Assembly: GCA_902702965.1 (NCBI GenBank)
Contig: CACRXP010000646.1
Location: 187,758-251,757 of the forward strand
Length of the DNA stretch: 64,000 bases
Origin: Spirometra erinaceieuropaei
Taxonomy: Eukaryota; Platyhelminthes; Cestoda; Diphyllobothriidea; Diphyllobothriidae
Direction of reading: 5' to 3'
The notes beneath the pieces are model-generated. The model had not been told where the DNA came from. It saw only the letters and a program-made list of their open reading frames with translations, and made no database searches. Positions 58,410 to 64,000 of the stretch are shown piece by piece. Both the position numbers and the translations under genes were made by a program. Each line of letters begins with the position of its first letter. Position 1 is the first letter of the stretch.

Positions 58410-59085
58410 TTCGAGCACGGTCGAACTCTTGTTTATTGGATTTGGCCTACGGGGATTTGTCGCTGATTTTTACATGGTGGTACGTGTGGTCGAGTAGGTC
58501 CATGCAGTGGCCGGATGTGCGTAGACAGCGCGAACCGTTAAGACGGATGCGGAAGTGTTTGTCAGAACTCCAGGCACTGGTTTGCCGGTTTCAGTGCGGT
58601 GGATTCGCACGTGGCTGGCCCCGACGATGTGTGATATGGAAGTGCGACCGCAGTGAGGACAGGTTAGGACCGAGTCTGCATTGCTGACAGTGGTGTGGGT
58701 GGTGGTTGACGGGCCGTCGGGAGGGTTCTTACCGGTGGTCGGAGTGGAGGGGGTGGTAGTTGTCGACGCACAGGTTGTGACTGATGATTTTGGTGGTGGG
58801 CGGTGATATCGGGGCATCCCAGGTCTCCGGGTTGATATGTAGATTCTTGTAACTTGATTTCTGCCGTTTACGTTGGCCAATACCCCCTGCGGCGTCGCCG
58901 TTGAATAGCCGCTTGGGTAGGTGCTCTTCATCCATCTTCACGACGCGATCGCTCCAGCGTAGTTAGATTTGCCTCAGCATAGGGTTTATACTGTGGATTC
59001 TGTCCGTCCCAGGACCTCCCTGTCTGGAGCCTTGTCTTGCCACCTCAGCTTCGATATTCTCCGGATGCCCTTCAATTGATCCAAA
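58410..59085 (-). mobile_element. LINE-A copy 4: post-RT and zinc-finger tail
   Basis: From 59085 down on the minus strand: ISKLRWQDKAPDREVLGRTE, a broken W..V.KMDEEHLPKRLFNGD (about 58895-58945), a KDTL-type segment now eroded (SSYKNLHINPETWDA near 58830), a Thr/Pro-rich spacer, then C2H2 material LTCPHCGRTSISHIVG...HVRIHRTETGKPVPG near 58560-58670. This is the same order as copy 1 at 97-1600 and confirms the zinc-finger tail as a family trait. Frameshifts make it non-functional. Confidence 0.8.
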
Positions 59086-62000
59086 AACACGGGTATTTTT
59101 GACGAATCGCGTCTACCAACGATGCTATGATTTAGGCTAATCGACAACGTTCATAACGATAAGAGGTGTGTTTTCAGGCTCTGTCAATGGGGGACAAATT
59201 CCTGTTTGTGATAAACTAAGGAGCGGTTGCACCTAATCATTTAGTCTCGCCATGGACCCGAGGACAATTTTTTTCGCTCAGCTGAATTGACGCCGTCGTT
59301 CCCTTAAAATCGACAAGTTTAATTAAGTGGGGCCGAGGTGGAATACCGAAATGGGTGGTTGTCGATGCCCAGGGATGGAACTCCAGTTAAAACACACCCC
59401 TCATGAACCAAACCTCCAGTCGAGCCATTGAGCCACACCGGTTTACGAGGTTATGGGCAGCCCAGCCACTTTAACTGGTACTGGCAATATACGAGCACTG
59501 CCACTCGTCGCATTCATCGTCAAATTGTCATAACAGGAACGCTGAGGAGCGTAGAGTGCATAACTTACTGCACCCACGCCGTTGTATCCCTGGCATCAAA
59601 TGTAGTGATGTCGAAATACCCTAATTAAATGCGTTTTGTGACGTTTTTCGGTTCTTTACTCATATTGAAGTAGCTGACAAGTCACTTGAGATGGGCACTC
59701 ATTCATCTGACCCAGTTCTGTCTTGTCTTGCAGCTCTTTTCTGAAGCTCTCCAAGTTGGTAACATAACTACCAGAATTTACTAATCAAGGGGTATTACCG
59801 ATGAAAGACTGCCGAAAGGGTCGTTTATAGCTTATCAACCGTCGTCAATCCGCAGGCCTGGAAGGCCCGCATTCTTTCACATGACCTTGAACATTCACTG
59901 CCACAACCGACAGAGCGTACGTGTGTTGCTCAATCGGCTGGGCAGCAAACTCACTGACCAGCTGAGCCAGTTTCAAGTGTCAGGCCCCCTAGGAGCTCGG
60001 GCTGGCTAGCTGTTTGTGGCAACTAAGCCAGAAAGGATAATTCCAGTGTTCGTTGACTATATCCGGGTTATTTGAAACACCGATTTTGTTTAGGCGAGAA
60101 CAGGCATTCGTACAAGACAGCAGCTGCTTGTGTCACGGCCGATGGTAGTAAGCGGCTTTAACTGACTTCCACTCAGATGTTTTCATACCACTACTTTCCA
60201 ATGCCTACATGAGCTGCGCGACTCCTCCAGCCCCTTAGCACAGCGCGCTTTTACTTTTTATTGGGCCCGCTGTTCAAGGTACTGATGCTGACCTCAGTTT
60301 CCGATTTCACCCCTCCATGGTTCCCCCCTACCGTCCATAACGGTGTAAAAGGCAAATAGGTACTTCTGTGGCTAAAATAAGGAGTCCGACTTCTCCGAAG
60401 TATTATTGACCAACATAAATAGCGGGACGAATTAAACCCACTTTCCGAAAAATCTTCTCTTTTGAGACGATTTTAGAGCATTCAATGTGCCGATTGCCTT
60501 CTTTTACTTGTGACATGCATGGGTGAGTATGCCACCAACACAATATCTCCCTTTCCGGATCCCATTTTCTCTAAACTCATCTAGATGTTTGCATCTCCTC
60601 AAGAGCTCAGTCCTTAAAATAGTCGCCTTGGGTGCAAAGCAAGTGGTTTTTAAAAGGGCTTTGCGAAGATCGAATTGCATTGTTGGCCAGAAAATGCCTC
60701 TAACAAAGTTCCTGAGAATGTATGTGCCTTTCATTAGGAATAGATGCCTCGTTTATACTGACCTGGAAAGGCCTATGTAAATTGCCCAACTTTCACTTTA
60801 ACTGGGGCACCCACACAGCTGGTGTTCTGCGACGTCTCTTGGACGATGCGTTTTGAGACACCACAATCTAGACAGATGTGTTTGCTTAATCACATAGTAC
60901 ACTCTAGTGCGCTGTCATGCCAGTTTTCCTGTAGACTGGTCCTACAGTCTTGACGAGACAAGACTCATTAGTCAGCAGCTAGGCCCCTCTTATTCCCCCT
61001 CGTGGTCACGGCTATTTTGGTGGATGACTAGTGCCGCGGCAGTCTGGCTGCAATGAAAACCGGAAGTGGGGCTCATTTTTGCGTAGGTCTAGGGATGGAG
61101 GGCCTACTTTCTCCCTCCCTCACCCCCCCGGAGACCGGGGGGGGGGGGATTTAAATGGTAGGATGTCGCAGTCCGCTCGTAGTCTGTGAACAATTTAACT
61201 AACTCACTACTCTCGATGGAACTTTGACAAAATGTATACTTTTCACAGTTGTGCAACGAAGTTGATGTTACCGCTGCTGCTGCTGTTGCGGTTAGTTTAG
61301 ATCGCACACCGCTCGTTGGCGGTCAGTGGGTTGCATATGCCTCACCTCCGAGGGCCGAATAGGCATGAGAACCCATGCATCCGCCCAATTCCTCGCTCCT
61401 TGCGGGCCAGCCGTCAAACGTCAATTTCACCTCTCTCGACCTGCCGCGACTAATCTGCCTTCTTTGCTGAGTGGAGAGAATATTCATCATGGGATACTAA
61501 TATTCCCGTGCGAGGCTCCTATAAGCCGGCTGAGTGGGCGCCAGCACCCCGACTTAGAGCACACCCTTCTGTGTCGAGCTCATCTCAACGTTCTTTCCGA
61601 CAGGGAGAACCTCTCATATTATTATCTTTTGCACAGACAGTCTAAACTGTGATAAATCGCCCGGCGCGCACCTTACAGTTAAATTTCTGCTGGCCTCATT
61701 TCGTTTAAGAGAGATTGTCATCCGTAGTTACAAGGTATCCTTTTCACTCAGATCATTCACGCCTGACCGCCACGTAGTATATCACTCTCTTCTATCTTGT
61801 GACCGGCCGATCCTAACCACTCCCCCCGGCCGCCCACAAGTACTGGATTAAGACCCACACATTTGCCTTTTGTTCTCTAATGTGATCCGATGACAGTTCG
61901 CCCGAAAATGGACATATGACCTTCCAGGCGGATTGTTTGCTGAATGGTTCATCCTCTGCACTACAGAAACGAAACCTACTATTCTTGTCCTCCGTGTACG

Positions 62001-64000
62001 ACACGCGTACGCTTATTACAGGAAAGTTTTATTTCACGCCTTCGCGGGAGAGTATATGCTGCTGACCAAAATTGCCTACCTTTGTACTCATCACCGTTCT
62101 CATGATATATATGTATATATCTGGTTGACCGCAATTTACGATGTCTGTTATATCAGATGCGATTGTACACGGGAACCCAACTGTGGCAGATCAACCAAGG
62201 GCAGGGTTTAGCAAAATGAATGCGCATCCCGCGTCGCGCACGATGCAAATAAGTTCAGCGAAGACAATGTTTTATTTCGTTTCAAACACGACAAAACCCG
62301 TTTGAATTGGGCCGCCCGATTAGGCATTTGGTGGACCTCCCATCCAATCAAACATCCAACATTTTCGTCGACATTCTTTATTATTTTTAAATTTCCCCAT
62401 GAGTTTCCTCATACCCGAAGGGGGGAGGAGTGACTTTCTGTCAGCAGCGTTACATTACCACGTCATCCTAAACACACAAGCATGTTTTGGTTGTGGATCT
62501 TCCGTGTCAACCTATGGTCGGCAGTATCTAACCGTTTTATTATTGCCCTTGGACAGGAGGCTGGTAATCTCGATGCACTGCGTACTTGGCAAATTTACCG
62601 AGAATGCGCAAACCATAGACCTGCAGTCCTCTGAAGCCAAGGCTAAGCCTTGTCCCGACGTGCAGCGGTTGCATGGGACGGCTTAATGGAGGAATTGTCT
62701 CCTGTAGTTCCAGAGATGGGGCATGGCCGTCCCTATCGCCATCCCTCGGACACAAGGTTCTGAGATTGTGTCGGACGGCGGTCGGTGAGATCCTGTCTGA
62801 GGGCGGGCAACACTCATCATGTCGTAATATCACTACGATTTACGGTCTTTTTATTAGCAGCCAATTTGCGAAATTGGTGTCAAGTCATATCTTAGGATGT
62901 TGCTGCCGCATTTTCCTCGAGTGCTTACTTGGTGGATCTGAGAGCCTGTTTGTTTTACAGTCAACCCCATGCTGAAAAACATTCCACTGCCCACTATACA
63001 TGAGCGAGCCGGGTAAACCCCCAAGTTTGAGTTTCAGAGATGTTTCGTTTTTCCGACCCCGCTACCGTCTCTGTCTAGTGGATACAGTCGTCGTCAATGC
63101 AGGAAACTTGGCGCTTTCCCCTCAGCATCCACGGGATAGGCTTGTCCTCGCTACCAGACACCCACCCATTCCCCTTTCCGCCCACACCCTTAGGGCTTTT
63201 CTTCGCACCTTCGACTTTGGGAATTTCGCTGTCTACCTCAACAGTGCAATTTCTCGATTTGCAGACCTCGTGCCCCTCAGAAGCACCACAGCCCTGATTA
63301 TTCATTTAGATTTTTAAGCCTGTGTTTCTGTAACTTACGCCCATCTGGAGTAGTCTTAGACCCCCTATGGGCGTTATAACTTCTCTGCACAATCCAGAAC
63401 ACTAGCTGACTGAGTGGTAGTCCGTTCCTCAGCGTTATTACGCTTTGGTCATGCACTCCAATGTTACTGTTAACCCAAAAATTACTTCTGCTGTCTGGCA
63501 CGTGTCTTGTTATGTTTAACCGCTCTATCAGGACACTGCCATTTTTTTCTTAGCGACATTTGGCTACGTTTTTACCACCCACCTACTCTGCTGAGTTTAT
63601 GTCCTATTCCACTTCTAAAAATGGTCGCCGTAGTTTAGGTGACTTTGACGCAACTGGTAGTTATTTCAACTTCGTACACCTTCTTTGTGTTTTTTTTGGT
63701 GAGTGTCGTACACATATGCACGTGAGGTGGCCCAAGTAGGCCTACCTACTGACGTGAAGTACGTTTCCGTTTACGTTGGAGTATGATCTACAGTTAGCAA
63801 CCTGTTGTCTGGTCGATCCGCCCTTGCACCACAGTTTACCCAGGCAGGCGTCGTGCTGGTTTCGTCAAGTCCTCTCGCCCAAACTGTGTTGATGTTAGTG
63901 GAAGGGTGGGGGTGGGAGGCTGGGTGTCTAGGATCAGTTTCCGAATCAGGTTATTGCGTCAGACAGGCTTAAAGTGCACGAAAGTGACTAGCCAGTGGGC
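59086..64000. other. Unassigned right end of the window
   Basis: No gene, RNA or recognised repeat. Frames such as 60504-60734 (-), 62399-62686 (+) and 63000-63317 (+) have no known motif. If the chimaerin gene continues to the right this is still its intron. Confidence 0.35.
61123..61148. repeat. C-run/G-run hairpin
   Basis: CCCCCCCGG, then AGA, then CCGGGGGGG, running on to 12 Gs in a row (61137-61148). A 9-bp perfect stem with a 3-base loop. Confidence 0.8.

Noticed and set aside
54277..64000. RhoGAP exons of the chimaerin gene
   Set aside because: I looked for RhoGAP-type motifs on the plus strand and found none; they probably lie beyond the window.
1..64000. CRISPR arrays, rRNA genes, bacterial operons or phage modules
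   Set aside because: No regular spacer-repeat arrays or rRNA-like sequence; gene structure is eukaryotic throughout.

Overview
The window looks like a piece of a large, repeat-loaded flatworm genome, most likely a tapeworm and possibly a diphyllobothriid. That placement is inference. It rests on the mix of Penelope-like elements, zinc-finger-tailed and CR1/jockey-like LINEs, Ty3/gypsy elements and tRNA-derived SINEs, on a 37-bp intron, and on sparse host genes. Nothing bacterial is present: no operons, no CRISPR, no rRNA.

Only two host genes can be supported. (1) A complete, intronless G-protein alpha subunit lies at 11025-12473 (+). It has all five nucleotide-binding motifs, an insertion of about 100 residues and an atypical N-terminus. 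(2) Part of an n-chimaerin-like signalling gene (SH2 plus C1 domains) lies at 43673-54276 (+), in at least five exons. Its start and its RhoGAP exons were not found and the latter probably lie beyond 64000. Both are signal-transduction genes, but nothing in the sequence links them.

The rest is mostly layered mobile DNA. 1-7.8 kb: a minus-strand zinc-finger LINE (LINE-A) carrying a 204-bp palindromic insert, a plus-strand LINE-A split by an inverted pair of tRNA-Arg-like SINEs, two different Penelope-like fragments, another SINE and a piece of a long-TIR element. 7.8-11 kb: nothing recognised, then the G-alpha gene. 14.1-18.5 kb: a plus-strand CR1/jockey-like LINE (LINE-B) interrupted by a 992-bp element with arms of nearly 400 bp at a TA target. 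18.6-21.1 kb: a decayed minus-strand gypsy element. 22.3-29.0 kb: a minus-strand LINE-B interrupted by a young, nearly intact Ty3/gypsy element (376-bp LTRs with two differences, 5-bp target duplication, two in-frame TAG codons). 29-43.6 kb: mostly unrecognised sequence with one SINE. 43.7-54.3 kb: chimaerin exons, whose largest intron holds another long-TIR element and another LINE-A. 54.3-64 kb: two unexplained minus-strand open frames, a repeat shared with a chimaerin intron, a LINE-A zinc-finger tail and unrecognised sequence.

The main interest is the legible order of nested insertions, the palindromic and long-TIR elements, and the unusual single-exon G-alpha. I did not find convincing evidence of a new multi-gene system.
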